Shown: piece after piece, positions 48,538-58,245 of the stretch
Layout: every line of letters starts with the position of its first letter
Position numbering within the stretch: the stretch's first letter is position 1
NCBI RefSeq assembly: GCF_002162375.1
Contig: NZ_CP021425.1
Coordinates: 5,316,001-5,380,000 of the forward strand
Direction: 5' to 3'
Length of the DNA stretch: 64,000 bases
Origin: Oleiphilus messinensis
GTDB taxonomy: Bacteria > Pseudomonadota > Gammaproteobacteria > Pseudomonadales > Oleiphilaceae
Notes under the pieces: model-generated
Database searches by the model: none
Told to the model about the DNA's origin: nothing
The model's input: the letters and a program-made list of their open reading frames with translations, nothing else
Program-made: the position numbers and the translations under genes

Positions 48538-49155
48538 TTGTTATCCCCCATAGAAACAATACAACGTGCGGAACTGCTAATCGACGAGCATTTGAATGCT
48601 ATCGCCTATAGCAAAGAGCTGATATCGGCCCAAATTGCCCAAATTGCGCACAGCGCAGCAGAATCCCTGCTAGATGACGGGAAGATAATCACCTGTGGTA
48701 ACGGCTCCACTGCACTCCTCTCACAACTCATCACCTCATCACTCATTGACCGGTTCGAAAGAGAACGCCCAGGACTACCATCGATTTGCCTGGCAAATGA
48801 TTTCGCCTTTTCATCATCTCTCGCGACTGAAAATAACTTCAAAGATGTGTTCGCAAAACCGATCCGCGCCTTCGCTCACGAAAACGACCTGCTTATTGCA
48901 TTTTCCCAGAAGGGTAATTGCGAGAACATCTATCACGCCATTCAGGCCGCTCACGAGAAAGGTATGACGGTGGCACTATTCACATCCACTCAAGCGAGTG
49001 GCAGCCTTTTACAAGAGAATCTAAAAGAGTCAGACTACATGCTGACGGTGGAACATCACACCCACAACTCCCGCACGACTGAATCATTAATGCTGGCAAT
49101 TAATGTCTTGCTGGACTTGGTTGACTGCACTATCTTTGGAGCACCTCATGACTGA
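48538..49155 (+). CDS. SIS domain protein, DiaA/GmhA-like
   Basis: The 205-residue protein has a sugar isomerase (SIS) fold resembling DiaA, which binds DnaA in E. coli, and GmhA. Similar blocks are ITCGNGSTALLSQLITSSLIDRFERERPGLPSI and DLLIAFSQKGNCENIYHAIQAAHEKGMTV. The phosphosugar loop usually reads GNGGSA; here it is GNGSTA, and TRGNS is QKGNC, so the protein is divergent. The start is a TTG at 48538-48540 with AGGA upstream; no ATG lies near. Position after lpoA-yraN is the normal site of diaA, which supports a diaA orthologue, but the sequence is too divergent to state its role. Confidence 0.75.
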   Translation: MLSPIETIQRAELLIDEHLNAIAYSKELISAQIAQIAHSAAESLLDDGKIITCGNGSTALLSQLITSSLIDRFERERPGLPSICLANDFAFSSSLATENNFKDVFAKPIRAFAHENDLLIAFSQKGNCENIYHAIQAAHEKGMTVALFTSTQASGSLLQENLKESDYMLTVEHHTHNSRTTESLMLAINVLLDLVDCTIFGAPHD

Positions 49156-49212
49156 GGAAACCCGTTAACCAAGGCGGGGGGAGAGGTAAAGCAACTAACA
49201 AGACTGGAGAAA

Positions 49213-49256
49213 AGCCTCAAAGGACCCAACAATAAGACTGGGCACGCCATGAGGCT
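49213..49256. terminator. Imperfect hairpin between convergent SIS gene and sspB
   Basis: AGCCTCA (49213-49219) pairs with TGAGGCT (49250-49256), and inner CCC/GGG can pair too. It lies in the 124-bp gap between two convergent stop codons. There is no T-run beside it, so termination is only a guess. Confidence 0.3.
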
Positions 49257-49279
49257 CTGCTCAAAGGGGGAAATTCTAC

Positions 49280-49678
49280 TCACTTCACAACTTTCAAGCT
49301 TGGCTTTTTAGCACCACTTGAAGTCGAATCGGAAGAAGCCGGGCCTGGCCCATCCGGTCCAGGCGCACCGGGTTCTGCACCAAACACCATCCCCTGCCCA
49401 TTCTCTTTGGCATAAATCGCCATAACAGCCTGAACAGGCACATACACCTGCATCGGGACACCGCCAAAACGCGCACTAAACTCCAAGGCATCGTTAGAAA
49501 TCAGCAACCCCTTCACAGCACCAGGACTTATATTCAGGACAATTTGACCATTGGATACATAATCAGAAGGAACCTCTACTCCTTTGATCCCGGCATCGAC
49601 AACCACATAGGGCGTCAAATGATTGTCCAATATCCATTCGTTCAATGCCCGAAGTAGATAAGGTCTAGATGGATTCAT
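49280..49678 (-). CDS. sspB: ClpXP adaptor SspB
   Basis: SspB delivers ssrA-tagged and other proteins to ClpXP. The 132-residue protein has the substrate-binding barrel (residues 1-100, with RPYLLRALNEWILDNHLTPYVVVDA and SARFGGVPMQVYVPVQAVMAIYAKENGQGM), a flexible Gly/Pro/Ser linker, and the C-terminal PSLKVVK that docks on ClpX. The linker and tail match the known layout. It follows sspA on the same strand. Confidence 0.95.
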   Translation of the reverse strand: MNPSRPYLLRALNEWILDNHLTPYVVVDAGIKGVEVPSDYVSNGQIVLNISPGAVKGLLISNDALEFSARFGGVPMQVYVPVQAVMAIYAKENGQGMVFGAEPGAPGPDGPGPASSDSTSSGAKKPSLKVVK

Positions 49679-49808
49679 GAATCATGCCTCTCGCTCACAA
49701 GATACCAGGGAAGCCTAACGCCTCCCACATCTTATACACAGTCGCGGATTATTAGAAAAGGAACAACATCATACTTTCTGGATTTGTCAGACGCATGACT
49801 ATTTTGGG

Positions 49809-50438
49809 TTAGCCCCTCATTTCCTGCTCTGCTTCAGACAAGCTTGCCTTAAAAGACTCCCGGGCAAACAAGCGATCCATATACTTTGTCAACGCTTTCG
49901 ACGATTTCTCAGGAAGCTCAATCCCCAGAACCGGGAGCCGCCAAAGTAATGGCGCAACACAGCAATCCACAATAGTAAATTCTTCACTCATGAAAAATGG
50001 CTTTTCCTGAAAAATCGGAGCAGCGGCGACGAGACTTTCACTCAACTCGCTGCGCAACTTATCAAGATCCTCTCCGGGAGCCCCCAATTCAATCCGATCC
50101 GCCAAGACCAACCAGTCCTTTTGTATTCTATGCATCAGCAATCGGCTTTGTGCACGCGCTACTGGATACACTGGCAAGAGTGGTGGATGAGGAAAACGTT
50201 CATCCAGATACTCCATCATGACATTGGGTTCATATAAAACCAGATCTCGATCCACCAATGTCGGCAATTCGTTATACGGATTAATATCTGACAACTCCGA
50301 AGGCTTATTGTCCGGATCCACGTCAATGATTTCGACCGCTACACCCTTTTCAGCCAACACGATTCTTACACGATGACTGTAATGACTTTTTCCATCAGAA
50401 AAGAAAGTCATAGAAGACCTTTTGGTCACTACGCCCAT
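49809..50438 (-). CDS. sspA: Stringent starvation protein A
   Basis: SspA is a glutathione-transferase-like protein that binds RNA polymerase under starvation. The 209-residue protein has [25 protein letters not shown] in the thioredoxin-like half and the [27 protein letters not shown] block, which includes the surface pocket that contacts sigma factor. It heads sspA-sspB, located just downstream of the petABC genes, as in Pseudomonas. Confidence 0.95.
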   Translation of the reverse strand: MGVVTKRSSMTFFSDGKSHYSHRVRIVLAEKGVAVEIIDVDPDNKPSELSDINPYNELPTLVDRDLVLYEPNVMMEYLDERFPHPPLLPVYPVARAQSRLLMHRIQKDWLVLADRIELGAPGEDLDKLRSELSESLVAAAPIFQEKPFFMSEEFTIVDCCVAPLLWRLPVLGIELPEKSSKALTKYMDRLFARESFKASLSEAEQEMRG

Positions 50439-50529
50439 GAATATGCCTCGACATTTTTTAATTGACCATAAACAACACAGCGCGCAGCTATCGCTACGCG
50501 CCGTATCACGACATTAATCACAACAGTAA

Positions 50530-51288
50530 TTAATGAACATCCTTCCAGTATTCCCGATTCAAGAAATACACAAAGATGAATAAAAAGGCGAGAAACGCCA
50601 ACACGTATTTACCTAAACGGTGAGATTCAAGTTTTGAAGGCTCGCCCATGTATGCCAGGAAGTTCACCAAATCGTACATAGCCTTGTCGTACTCTTCAGG
50701 AGATAAAGAACCTTTTACTGCGTATTCTTTACAACCGCTACTGGTTAACTCTCGGCCACTAAGAGGATCATACTGAGGCTCAACACCGAAGTGAGGCTGC
50801 TCTGCACAGACACCTTGCAAATCAGCAAGAACATGCGGCATGCCCACATCCGGGAAAATTGTATTGTTCACTCCGTATGGTCTGCTGTCATCAACATAGA
50901 ATGCTCTCAGGTACGAGTACAACCAGTCAGTGCCGCGCAGGCGAGCTTCAAGTGACAAATCTGGCGGAGGATTACCAAACCAACCTTTCGCATCCGCAGA
51001 ATCCATCGAGATATGCATCAGCTCACCAATTTTTGCGCCGGTGAAAATCAGGTTCTTCTCATAAAGATCATTCGGAATCCCCAAGTCAGTTGCAACACGC
51101 TCATAACGGGCAAACTTGAATGAGTGACAGCCCATGCAATAGTTAGTCGCTAAAGCCGCACCACGCTGCAAAGACGCTCTATCTTCAAGATCAGGTTTCA
51201 TATGATCCAGAGGTATACCAGGCCCACCCGCTGCCATTGCGAGAACCGGGGCAAAGACAAATGCTAAAGCTGTAATAAATTTCTTCAT
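50530..51288 (-). CDS. petC: Cytochrome c1 of the bc1 complex
   Basis: PetC is the haem c subunit that takes electrons from the Rieske protein. The 252-residue protein has a signal peptide, the haem site CMGCH near residue 52, and one C-terminal membrane helix (YVLAFLAFLFIFVYFL). The axial methionine region (ISMDSADAKGWFGNPPPDLSL) is of the expected type. Its ATG overlaps the petB stop as TAATG. Confidence 0.96.
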   Translation of the reverse strand: MKKFITALAFVFAPVLAMAAGGPGIPLDHMKPDLEDRASLQRGAALATNYCMGCHSFKFARYERVATDLGIPNDLYEKNLIFTGAKIGELMHISMDSADAKGWFGNPPPDLSLEARLRGTDWLYSYLRAFYVDDSRPYGVNNTIFPDVGMPHVLADLQGVCAEQPHFGVEPQYDPLSGRELTSSGCKEYAVKGSLSPEEYDKAMYDLVNFLAYMGEPSKLESHRLGKYVLAFLAFLFIFVYFLNREYWKDVH

Positions 51289-52520
51289 TATCCTGTCACC
51301 CTTTCTGGAACCGGTTTAGTTTTCTCAATCTTGGTGTACCAAGGCATCAAAATAAAAAACAGGAAATATAAGGTTGTAGTGATCTGGGCAACAACCGTAC
51401 GGCCGGGCGTTGAAGGTAATGCCCCAAGATAACCCAGAATTACAAAGCTGACCGCGAACACCAGCAACCAGAGTTTACTGAGCAAACCTTTATAGCGAAT
51501 TGATTTCACAGGGCTACGATCTAACCACGGCAATACAAACAATATCGCAATGGCAGCCCCCATGACCACAACCCCCCAGAACTTGGCATCAACACCAAAC
51601 AGTGGATAAGTCACCGCTCGAAGCATGGCATAGAATGGCGTGAAGTACCAAACAGGCGCAATGTGCTCAGGTGTCTTCAGTGGGTTGGCCGGTTCAAAGT
51701 TTGGTTTCTCAATGAAGAAGCCATTCATCTCCGGGAAGAAGAAAACGACAGTACAGAATACAAACAGGAACACAACAACAGCAACCAAGTCATGTACAGT
51801 ATAGTATGGGTGGAACGGGATTCCGTCTTTGGGAATGCCATTTGCATCCTTGTTTTTCTTGATTTCAACACCGTCTGGATTGTTCGATCCAACTTCGTGC
51901 AATGCAAGAAGGTGCAGCACAACCAATGCAAGCAGAACAATTGGCAAAGCGACAACATGAAGCGCAAAAAATCGGTTCAAGGTTATACCTGAAATCAGGT
52001 AATCACCACGAATCCAAAGCGCCAAGTCTTCACCAACATACGGGATCGCCCCAAACAGTGAAACAATTACCTGAGCCCCCCAGTACGACATCTGCCCCCA
52101 AGGTAACAGATACCCCATGAAAGCCTCAGCCATCAGACACAGGTAGATTGTCATACCGAAAATCCACACCAATTCACGGGGCTTACGGTAAGACCCGTAC
52201 ATTAACCCTCTGAACATATGCAGATAAACGACGACAAAAAACGCCGATGCACCCGTTGAATGCAAGTATCGCAGTAACCAGCCATATTCAACATCACGCA
52301 TAATGTATTCGATTGACGCAAACGCACCTTCCGCAGAAGGGTTATAGCTCATGGTCAACCAAATACCAGTAACCAGCTGGTTCACGAGAACCAATAATGA
52401 CAATGAACCGAAGAAATACCACATGTTGAAGTTCTTCGGTGCATAATACTTGCTCATGTGCTTTTCAAAAGCATTTACCACAGGTAAACGAGCATCAATC
52501 CACTCTACAAGCTTTTGCAT
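51288..52520 (-). CDS. petB: Cytochrome b of the bc1 complex
   Basis: PetB holds two b haems and the two quinone sites. The 410-residue protein has eight membrane helices, the paired haem histidines in LHSTGASAFFVVVYLHMFRGL and HVVALPIVLLALVVLHLLAL, and the quinol-oxidation loop PEHIAPVWYFTPFYAMLRA, where most bacteria have PEWYF. Its ATG overlaps the petA stop as TAATG. Confidence 0.96.
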   Translation of the reverse strand: MQKLVEWIDARLPVVNAFEKHMSKYYAPKNFNMWYFFGSLSLLVLVNQLVTGIWLTMSYNPSAEGAFASIEYIMRDVEYGWLLRYLHSTGASAFFVVVYLHMFRGLMYGSYRKPRELVWIFGMTIYLCLMAEAFMGYLLPWGQMSYWGAQVIVSLFGAIPYVGEDLALWIRGDYLISGITLNRFFALHVVALPIVLLALVVLHLLALHEVGSNNPDGVEIKKNKDANGIPKDGIPFHPYYTVHDLVAVVVFLFVFCTVVFFFPEMNGFFIEKPNFEPANPLKTPEHIAPVWYFTPFYAMLRAVTYPLFGVDAKFWGVVVMGAAIAILFVLPWLDRSPVKSIRYKGLLSKLWLLVFAVSFVILGYLGALPSTPGRTVVAQITTTLYFLFFILMPWYTKIEKTKPVPERVTG

Positions 52521-53113
52521 TATGCGTTCTCCTTATCAACACCGATCATAACGGTGTTATCATCAATGTAGTAATGGGGAGGCACTACCAAATTGGCCGG
52601 AGCTGGAACACCCTTGAACACCCGGCCCGATAAATCGAACTTGGAACCATGACATGGACAGAAAAAACCACCTAACCACTCATCACCGAGATCTGCTGGA
52701 GCAACTTCGGGTCTGAACTGAGGAGAGCACCCCAAGTGAGTACAAATTCCAACCATGATCATGTACTCTGAATTAAGAGCACGCTCTGCACCTTTAATGT
52801 ATTCAGGCTGTTGTGGTTTAGTTGATTCAGGATCAGCAACCACTTCATTCATTTTTACCAGATTTTCCAGCATTTCCGGAGTACGACGAACAATCCAAAC
52901 TGGCTGTCCACGCCACTCAACCGTGATTTGCTGACCCGGTTCGACTTTACTGATATTAACTTTGACCGGAGCGCCCGCTGCTTTCGCCTTTGCACTTGGA
53001 TTCCAAGACGCAACGAATGGCACTGCAGCTCCGACAACTCCGACTCCCCCAACAACGGAAGTCGCACCAACCAGCAGTCTACGCCGGCCTTGGTTCACGT
53101 TGTCATTACTCAT
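52520..53113 (-). CDS. petA: Rieske iron-sulfur subunit of the bc1 complex
   Basis: PetA carries the 2Fe-2S cluster. Its 197 residues include an [10 protein letters not shown] twin-arginine-like start (residues 10-19), a membrane anchor, and the cluster ligands in CTHLGC and CPCHGS. I chose the ATG at 53111-53113, which has GGGAGA 8 bases upstream; a start seven codons earlier lacks one. It heads petA-petB-petC, with 1-base overlaps at both junctions. Confidence 0.96.
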   Translation of the reverse strand: MSNDNVNQGRRRLLVGATSVVGGVGVVGAAVPFVASWNPSAKAKAAGAPVKVNISKVEPGQQITVEWRGQPVWIVRRTPEMLENLVKMNEVVADPESTKPQQPEYIKGAERALNSEYMIMVGICTHLGCSPQFRPEVAPADLGDEWLGGFFCPCHGSKFDLSGRVFKGVPAPANLVVPPHYYIDDNTVMIGVDKENA

Positions 53114-53344
53114 ATTGGTTTCTCCCAATAACACTATTTATCTCGAACCTACGGTCAAAATAAATAGAAGGATATTAAACTTAGGACCCAAAAATTAAAC
53201 GGCACAAATGGTAATGAAATTACGCCTGGCTTACAAGAATAAACCTACTTTTATCACTGATTTAGTCCGAGTGATGGGGCCACTTTCAGGCGAGCTATTG
53301 ATCTAAAACAAAAATATTCAGCATGAGAATTTTTTTGTTCGCCA

Positions 53345-53374
53345 ACAAAAAACGCTCGACATTTCTGCCGAGCG
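53345..53374 (-). terminator. Intrinsic terminator after rpsI
   Basis: Read leftward, CGCTCG and CGAGCG form a 6-bp GC-rich stem (53353-53358 and 53369-53374) with a 10-base loop, followed directly by TTTTTTG. It lies about 40 bp after the rpsI stop, so it ends the rplM-rpsI message before petA. Confidence 0.85.
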
Positions 53375-53411
53375 CTCTTGAAATCTGAGATACAGATATT
53401 GCTGTAAGCGA

Positions 53412-53804
53412 TTAACGCTTGGAGAACTGAGGACGCTTTCTCGCCTTCCGCAAACCAACCTTTTTACGCTCAACTTCACGTGCATCACGAGTAACGAACC
53501 CTGCTTTACGCAGAGGACTGCGGAACGCTTCATCATACTCGATCAAAGCACGAGTCAGACCGTGACGAATCGCACCCGCCTGACCAGTGGTTCCACCACC
53601 GCTTACTGTAACCAACACGTCGAACTTATCAGTCATCTCGACTAATTCAAGTGGCTGACGAACAACCATTCGAGCTGTTTCGCGACCAAAGAATTTATCC
53701 AGAGGACGACTATTAACTGTAATTTGACCTGTTCCTGGACGCAAAAACACACGAGCAGCGGATGTTTTGCGACGACCAGTACCGTAGTTTTGTGTAACTG
53801 ACAT
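53412..53804 (-). CDS. rpsI: 30S ribosomal protein S9
   Basis: S9 binds the head of the small subunit and its C-terminal tail reaches the P-site tRNA. The 130-residue protein starts [20 protein letters not shown] and ends in the conserved basic tail [12 protein letters not shown], whose final Arg contacts tRNA. It follows rplM by 12 bp. Confidence 0.98.
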   Translation of the reverse strand: MSVTQNYGTGRRKTSAARVFLRPGTGQITVNSRPLDKFFGRETARMVVRQPLELVEMTDKFDVLVTVSGGGTTGQAGAIRHGLTRALIEYDEAFRSPLRKAGFVTRDAREVERKKVGLRKARKRPQFSKR

Positions 53805-53816
53805 AACCGCCTTCCG

Positions 53817-54245
53817 TTAAATTTCCAATTCTCGAGGTTGCTGAGCTGTGTGTGGATGCTCTGCACCAGTGTATACTTTCAGTTTCTTGAACATTGCCCG
53901 ACCCAATGGGCCTTTTGGCAACATACCTTTAACTGCGATCTGAATCACTTGCTCTGGGCTGTGATCAATCATTTCATCAAAAGATCTGGACTTTATACCA
54001 CCAATGTAGCCGGTATGGCGATAATACATTTTATCTTTTGCTTTGTTACCCGTCACATGCACTTTCTCTGCATTGACAACAACAATGTAATCACCGGTAT
54101 CGACGTGAGGGGTGTATTCAGTTTTATGCTTGCCCCTCAGACGACGGGCAATCTCGGTAGACAGACGACCGAGGGTCTTACCTGCTGCATCGACAACGAA
54201 CCAGTCACGCTTTACGGTTTCTGGCTTTGCGCTTAAAGTTTTCAT
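53817..54245 (-). CDS. rplM: 50S ribosomal protein L13
   Basis: L13 is an early-assembly large-subunit protein. The 142-residue protein has [27 protein letters not shown], the HTGYIGG segment and the [22 protein letters not shown] motif. It heads rplM-rpsI and has a long leader (about 200 bases), where L13 may control its own translation as in E. coli; the structure was not solved here. Confidence 0.98.
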   Translation of the reverse strand: MKTLSAKPETVKRDWFVVDAAGKTLGRLSTEIARRLRGKHKTEYTPHVDTGDYIVVVNAEKVHVTGNKAKDKMYYRHTGYIGGIKSRSFDEMIDHSPEQVIQIAVKGMLPKGPLGRAMFKKLKVYTGAEHPHTAQQPRELEI

Positions 54246-54450
54246 TTATTCCCGCCTCAAAATCTTAGAAGACATATCTACGAGAACCTAATTTAGTTCA
54301 TTCTAAATAGACTCTGCTTTCGCATGCTTTATCCAAAAACCGGGTGACCACACCTGACTCGGACCAAGCAAGAAAACCAAACTTTGATGTTTTATGCCGC
54401 CGCCGGGGCTGTGCGTTGACATACATACGTCAAAATTTATAAGGGGGCGC

Positions 54451-54480
54451 ATTATAATGAAAATTTATGGCCTCTGCCAG
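54451..54480 (-). promoter_or_regulatory. rplM: Promoter of rplM-rpsI
   Basis: Read leftward, CTGGCA (54475-54480) and a perfect TATAAT (54451-54456) are 18 bases apart. A G/C-rich run (GCGCCCCCT) follows the -10 box, the discriminator type seen at stringently controlled ribosomal promoters. The leader to the rplM ATG is about 200 bases; the rest of the gap to tatD holds no gene. Confidence 0.6.
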
Positions 54481-54544
54481 TTTTTTATTCAACAAATTTA
54501 TTTTAGGTGTGTTTGTCCGGCCTGCCACCACCCCAGAGCCCCAA

Positions 54545-55387
54545 TCAACTAAACGGCTCCACAACGCCAGACGGTGGCTTTACCAAGCGAAATGTGCGAA
54601 ACGCATTATCATAGAGAGCTGACTCTAACACCCCGATCGACTCCTGTCGCAATTCGGACAGTACCTGAAGAATACGGGGCAACTGCTCTGGAGTATTACA
54701 TTTACCTTGCTCGCCTTGCAGTGGCATGTCCGGGGAGTCGGTTTCCAACACTAAACATTCCAACGGCAAGCGTTGAATCGCCTGTCTCGTCTTACGTGCT
54801 CGAGGATAGGTGATAACTCCACCCACACCAACAGACAAACCGCAATTTATAAACTGACACGCATCCTGATAGCTACCACTGAAGGCATGAATCACTCCAC
54901 CTGAGTCAAAATTCATCCGCCGTAGAATACCAATAACATCGGAATGGCTTTTTCTTGAATGAACAATTACAGGTAATCTAAACTGCTTTGCAATTCGAAC
55001 TTGCTCCTGAAAAATATGTAACTGGCGCTCCCAGCAAGGCACAGTTCGATCAAGGCCAATCTCGCCAACAGCAATACACTTGCGATGATTATCCGCATCA
55101 GCGAGATCCCCTGCACGCACTGATTCGCCATAGCGACTCAACCTGTTTATCAACTCATCCAGATCTGAATTACTGTGTTTTTCGATAAAATAAGGGTGAA
55201 GACCGAAGGCTAAGAAACAATTACGACGCGAGCCAAACAGAGCGGCCTGATCTCGCCACTTTGTCGCTTCGGTTCCAGGGATGATGAAATGTGTGACCCC
55301 CAGCGCAACACTGCGCTGGATCACCTGATCCCTCGAATCATCAAAAGCCGGAAAATCCAGATGACAATGGGTATCAAATAAAGACAT
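54545..55387 (-). CDS. TatD family metal-dependent hydrolase
   Basis: TatD proteins are TIM-barrel metal-dependent nucleases with 3'-5' activity on damaged or single-stranded nucleic acid. The 280-residue protein has the metal ligands DTHCHLD (residues 5-11), GEIGLDR, IVHSRKSHSD, HAFSGS and ETDSPDMP in the usual order. It follows prfC after 10 bases, so the two are one message. The paralogue (TatD, YcfH or YjjV type) cannot be fixed; the site near prfC fits YjjV. Confidence 0.9.
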   Translation of the reverse strand: MSLFDTHCHLDFPAFDDSRDQVIQRSVALGVTHFIIPGTEATKWRDQAALFGSRRNCFLAFGLHPYFIEKHSNSDLDELINRLSRYGESVRAGDLADADNHRKCIAVGEIGLDRTVPCWERQLHIFQEQVRIAKQFRLPVIVHSRKSHSDVIGILRRMNFDSGGVIHAFSGSYQDACQFINCGLSVGVGGVITYPRARKTRQAIQRLPLECLVLETDSPDMPLQGEQGKCNTPEQLPRILQVLSELRQESIGVLESALYDNAFRTFRLVKPPSGVVEPFS

Positions 55388-55397
55388 CAGAATCGAG

Positions 55398-56978
55398 TTA
55401 GTGCTCTCGAGTCTTGAAAAACTGAATTTCCGGATATCGCTCCTGAGTTAACTGCAGATTTACCATTGTTGGTGCAATGTAAGCCAGGCTATCCCCACCA
55501 TCCAGCGAAAGATTATCTCTACACTTGTTCTGAAACTGCTCCAGCTTTTTGGCATCGTCACAGGTAACCCATCGCGCGGTCGCAACATTTATAGGCTCAT
55601 AGGCTGCCTCAACTTTGTATTCGGTTTTCAATCGGTGTACAACCACGTCGAACTGCAACACACCCACAGCACCAACAATAAGATCATTCGAGCTTAGCGG
55701 TCGAAACACTTGCACAGCCCCCTCTTCGGACAATTGAATAAGGCCCTTTTGCAATTGCTTGGCCTTCAATGGATCCTTCAATCGAATACGCCGAAAAAGT
55801 TCTGGTGCAAAATTCGGGATTCCGGTGAATTTCATATCTTCACCCGAAGTAAACGTATCACCGATTTTAATCGTGCCATGATTGTGCAAACCGATAATAT
55901 CCCCAGCGAAAGCCTCTTCCACGCGTGCTCTATCACCAGCCATGAAAGTTAATGCATCAGAAATCCGGACATCTTTTCCAAGTCGTACATGCTTGATTTT
56001 CATACCCTGCTCGTAACGCCCTGAACAAACGCGCAAAAACGCGATGCGGTCTCGATGCAGAGGATCCATATTAGCCTGGATTTTAAACACAAAGCCCGAG
56101 AAATCAGGCTCTTCAGGCTCAACCGTTCGGCGATCAGTTTCACGGGATAATGGCTTGGGAGCCCAATCTACAAAACCGTCCAGAACATGATCAACACCAA
56201 AGTTCCCCAGAGCAGTACCGAAGAATACCGGCGTTAACTGTCCCGCCAAAAATTCCTCAAGATCAAATTCATTGGCTGCAGCACTGAGTAACTCAATCTC
56301 ATCTCTCAGCTGATCAGCATACTCACCAAGGCGCTCATCCAACTCAGGGTTATCCAATCCTTTGACAACATCTTTTTCCTGGATGATATCTCCCTGTCCG
56401 GTCTTGTAAAAAATCACTTCATCTCGAAGCAGGTGATAAACGCCCTTGAACTGCTTGCCCATCCCAATTGGCCAGGTAATCGGGACACAGGCAATCTTTA
56501 ATATATCTTCGACCTCATCCATTAACTCTATGGGGTCACGAATATCCCGATCCAGCTTGTTCATAAAGGTCAATATGGGCGTTTCCCTCAAACGGGTAAC
56601 ATCCATCAATTTAATGGTACGATCCTCAACCCCTTTTGCACTGTCAATCACCATCAAACAGGAGTCGACTGCAGTCAGGGTTCGATAAGTGTCTTCAGAG
56701 AAATCTTCGTGCCCCGGCGTATCCAGCAGATTGATCAGACTTTCTCGAAACGGAAATTGCATCACCGACGTCGTAACCGAGATTCCACGCTCTTTTTCCA
56801 TCTCCATCCAGTCGGACTTAGCATGTTGCCCTGACTTTTTACCTTTAACAGTACCCGCCTTCTGCAGGGCCTTCCCGTGCAACAATAGCTTTTCTGTAAT
56901 CGTCGTTTTACCCGCATCGGGGTGCGAGATAATTGCAAAGGTGCGTCGAGAATTAATTTCCTCAGAAATCCCAGTCAT
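55398..56978 (-). CDS. prfC: Peptide chain release factor 3
   Basis: RF3 is the GTPase that removes RF1 or RF2 from the ribosome after termination. The 526-residue protein has the G1 loop HPDAGKT (residues 19-25), [14 protein letters not shown] and the elongation-factor-like domains that follow. Length and order agree with E. coli (529). It lies between the CbiM-like gene and tatD. Confidence 0.97.
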   Translation of the reverse strand: MTGISEEINSRRTFAIISHPDAGKTTITEKLLLHGKALQKAGTVKGKKSGQHAKSDWMEMEKERGISVTTSVMQFPFRESLINLLDTPGHEDFSEDTYRTLTAVDSCLMVIDSAKGVEDRTIKLMDVTRLRETPILTFMNKLDRDIRDPIELMDEVEDILKIACVPITWPIGMGKQFKGVYHLLRDEVIFYKTGQGDIIQEKDVVKGLDNPELDERLGEYADQLRDEIELLSAAANEFDLEEFLAGQLTPVFFGTALGNFGVDHVLDGFVDWAPKPLSRETDRRTVEPEEPDFSGFVFKIQANMDPLHRDRIAFLRVCSGRYEQGMKIKHVRLGKDVRISDALTFMAGDRARVEEAFAGDIIGLHNHGTIKIGDTFTSGEDMKFTGIPNFAPELFRRIRLKDPLKAKQLQKGLIQLSEEGAVQVFRPLSSNDLIVGAVGVLQFDVVVHRLKTEYKVEAAYEPINVATARWVTCDDAKKLEQFQNKCRDNLSLDGGDSLAYIAPTMVNLQLTQERYPEIQFFKTREH

Positions 56979-57088
56979 GAACGGTACTCAAATTGCGTTA
57001 ATTAAAACAGTGAAAAAGACAAACAAAAGCGGGCATAGTATAACCGGTTTCAATATGAAATACTCAGATCAGCCTGATACAACGCATT

Positions 57089-57757
57089 TTAGCCACTCCG
57101 ACCATACCGATCCGAATCCAGTGTATTCAACCAATCCGGGCAGAAAACCAGCAGCCCCGTGATCACCATGCCGTTGATAACAGCCTCAGGCAGCATAATT
57201 AGCGGCAAGTACTTCAAATACAAATCGAACAGTTCTGCCACCGTAATAATCCCTGCAAATAATAGAAGCAACCAACAGACCAACGCCCCTGCTGCAGCGG
57301 AAAATGCGGCACCAAAAAAACCACAGATAAAAATATAAGAAAAGAAAAGTCTGAATCCAGCGAGCTTTTCCAAGCGAACGACCAGTAAGGTAATCAAAGA
57401 AGGAGCAATAACAAGACTCAATACGCCAAGCGCCAGGAGATTAAAGTTCCGCTCATGAATCGCAAAGTCCGCAACACAGACCATGCACCCCATGAGTACT
57501 GCAAAAGGCCACCCCAAAAGCAACGTCAACGCGGTCACGCCGAGAAAATGAATCGACATTCCCGGCACAAAATAAGCTTTCATCTGCCACAAAATTAATA
57601 GCGCTACCCCACCCCCGAGGAAACTGTGTTGTAAATCAGGATCGCGAGTTAAACGCAACCAATCTGCAGAACCTAAAGCCACTGCAACACAAATCAAAGC
57701 AGTACAAACAGTAATCCACAAAGCGCCATTTTGGAGTATGAAGCCATGGGCCTCCAT
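57089..57757 (-). CDS. CbiM-like (COG3235) membrane protein
   Basis: The 222-residue protein has about six membrane helices and the pattern HFLGVTALTLLLGWPFAVLMGC, resembling the membrane substrate-binding parts of cobalt or nickel ECF transporters (CbiM). No ATPase or CbiN/CbiQ gene is adjacent, so a function in metal uptake is not shown. The first residues (MEAHGFILQNG) include His3, but the N-terminal MHI(M/P)(E/D)G metal motif of true CbiM is absent. It follows rimI after 12 bases and so shares its transcript. Confidence 0.7.
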   Translation of the reverse strand: MEAHGFILQNGALWITVCTALICVAVALGSADWLRLTRDPDLQHSFLGGGVALLILWQMKAYFVPGMSIHFLGVTALTLLLGWPFAVLMGCMVCVADFAIHERNFNLLALGVLSLVIAPSLITLLVVRLEKLAGFRLFFSYIFICGFFGAAFSAAAGALVCWLLLLFAGIITVAELFDLYLKYLPLIMLPEAVINGMVITGLLVFCPDWLNTLDSDRYGRSG

Positions 57758-57769
57758 GATTAACCAACC

Positions 57770-58225
57770 TTACTCGACAAGAGACTTTGCCATAATTATG
57801 GCATGCTCACGGCCCTGCGCGGCAGGATAGTAATTTTTTCTTAAACCAACCTCATTGAAGCCCGCGCACGAATATATCTCGATAGCCCTAACGTTCGACT
57901 CACGAACCTCAAGAAAAAAAGTTTCCGCTCCCTGGTTTAGTGCGATGCCATTCATTTCAGTCAACATCTGATGTGCCAACCCCCTTTTTTGAAATTCAGG
58001 GGCAACACATAGATTTAAGAGATGGGCCTCACCAACAGCAACATACATTACGAAGTAGCCACACAATCGATTCGAATCCTGCGCTTGCAACATTAACTTG
58101 CAGTCGTAGCCCGAGGCAATACAGTTCCTGAAGTTACCCTCAGTCCAAGGATGAGAATAAGCAGAGCGCTCGGTTTTCAGCACTTCCGTTAAATGAGAGG
58201 GGATCATAGAAATATAATGGTACAT
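57770..58225 (-). CDS. rimI: Ribosomal protein S18 alanine N-acetyltransferase
   Basis: RimI acetylates the N-terminal alanine of S18. The 151-residue GNAT protein has the acetyl-CoA loop LLNLCVAPEFQKRGLAHQML, the substrate region LEVRESNVRAIEIYSCAGFNEVGLRKNYYP and a typical C-terminal end. I chose the ATG at 58223-58225; the longer frame begins with a TTG that overlaps the holD-like stop. Order holD-rimI-(membrane gene)-prfC resembles E. coli holD-rimI-yjjG-prfC, with the CbiM-like gene in the place of yjjG. Confidence 0.9.
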   Translation of the reverse strand: MYHYISMIPSHLTEVLKTERSAYSHPWTEGNFRNCIASGYDCKLMLQAQDSNRLCGYFVMYVAVGEAHLLNLCVAPEFQKRGLAHQMLTEMNGIALNQGAETFFLEVRESNVRAIEIYSCAGFNEVGLRKNYYPAAQGREHAIIMAKSLVE

Positions 58226-58245
58226 GGATTTTACCAGAAGGGTTC

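Noticed and set aside
49733..49741. Perfect DnaA box (TTATACACA), and a near match at 44216-44224
   Set aside because: Single isolated boxes occur by chance in 64 kb. There is no cluster, AT-rich unwinding region or dnaA/dnaN gene, so no origin is claimed.
54300..54420. Hairpin GGTG/CACC followed by GGTTTTT in the rplM leader as an attenuator
   Set aside because: The stem is only 4 bp and the T-run is short; not strong enough to list as a terminator.
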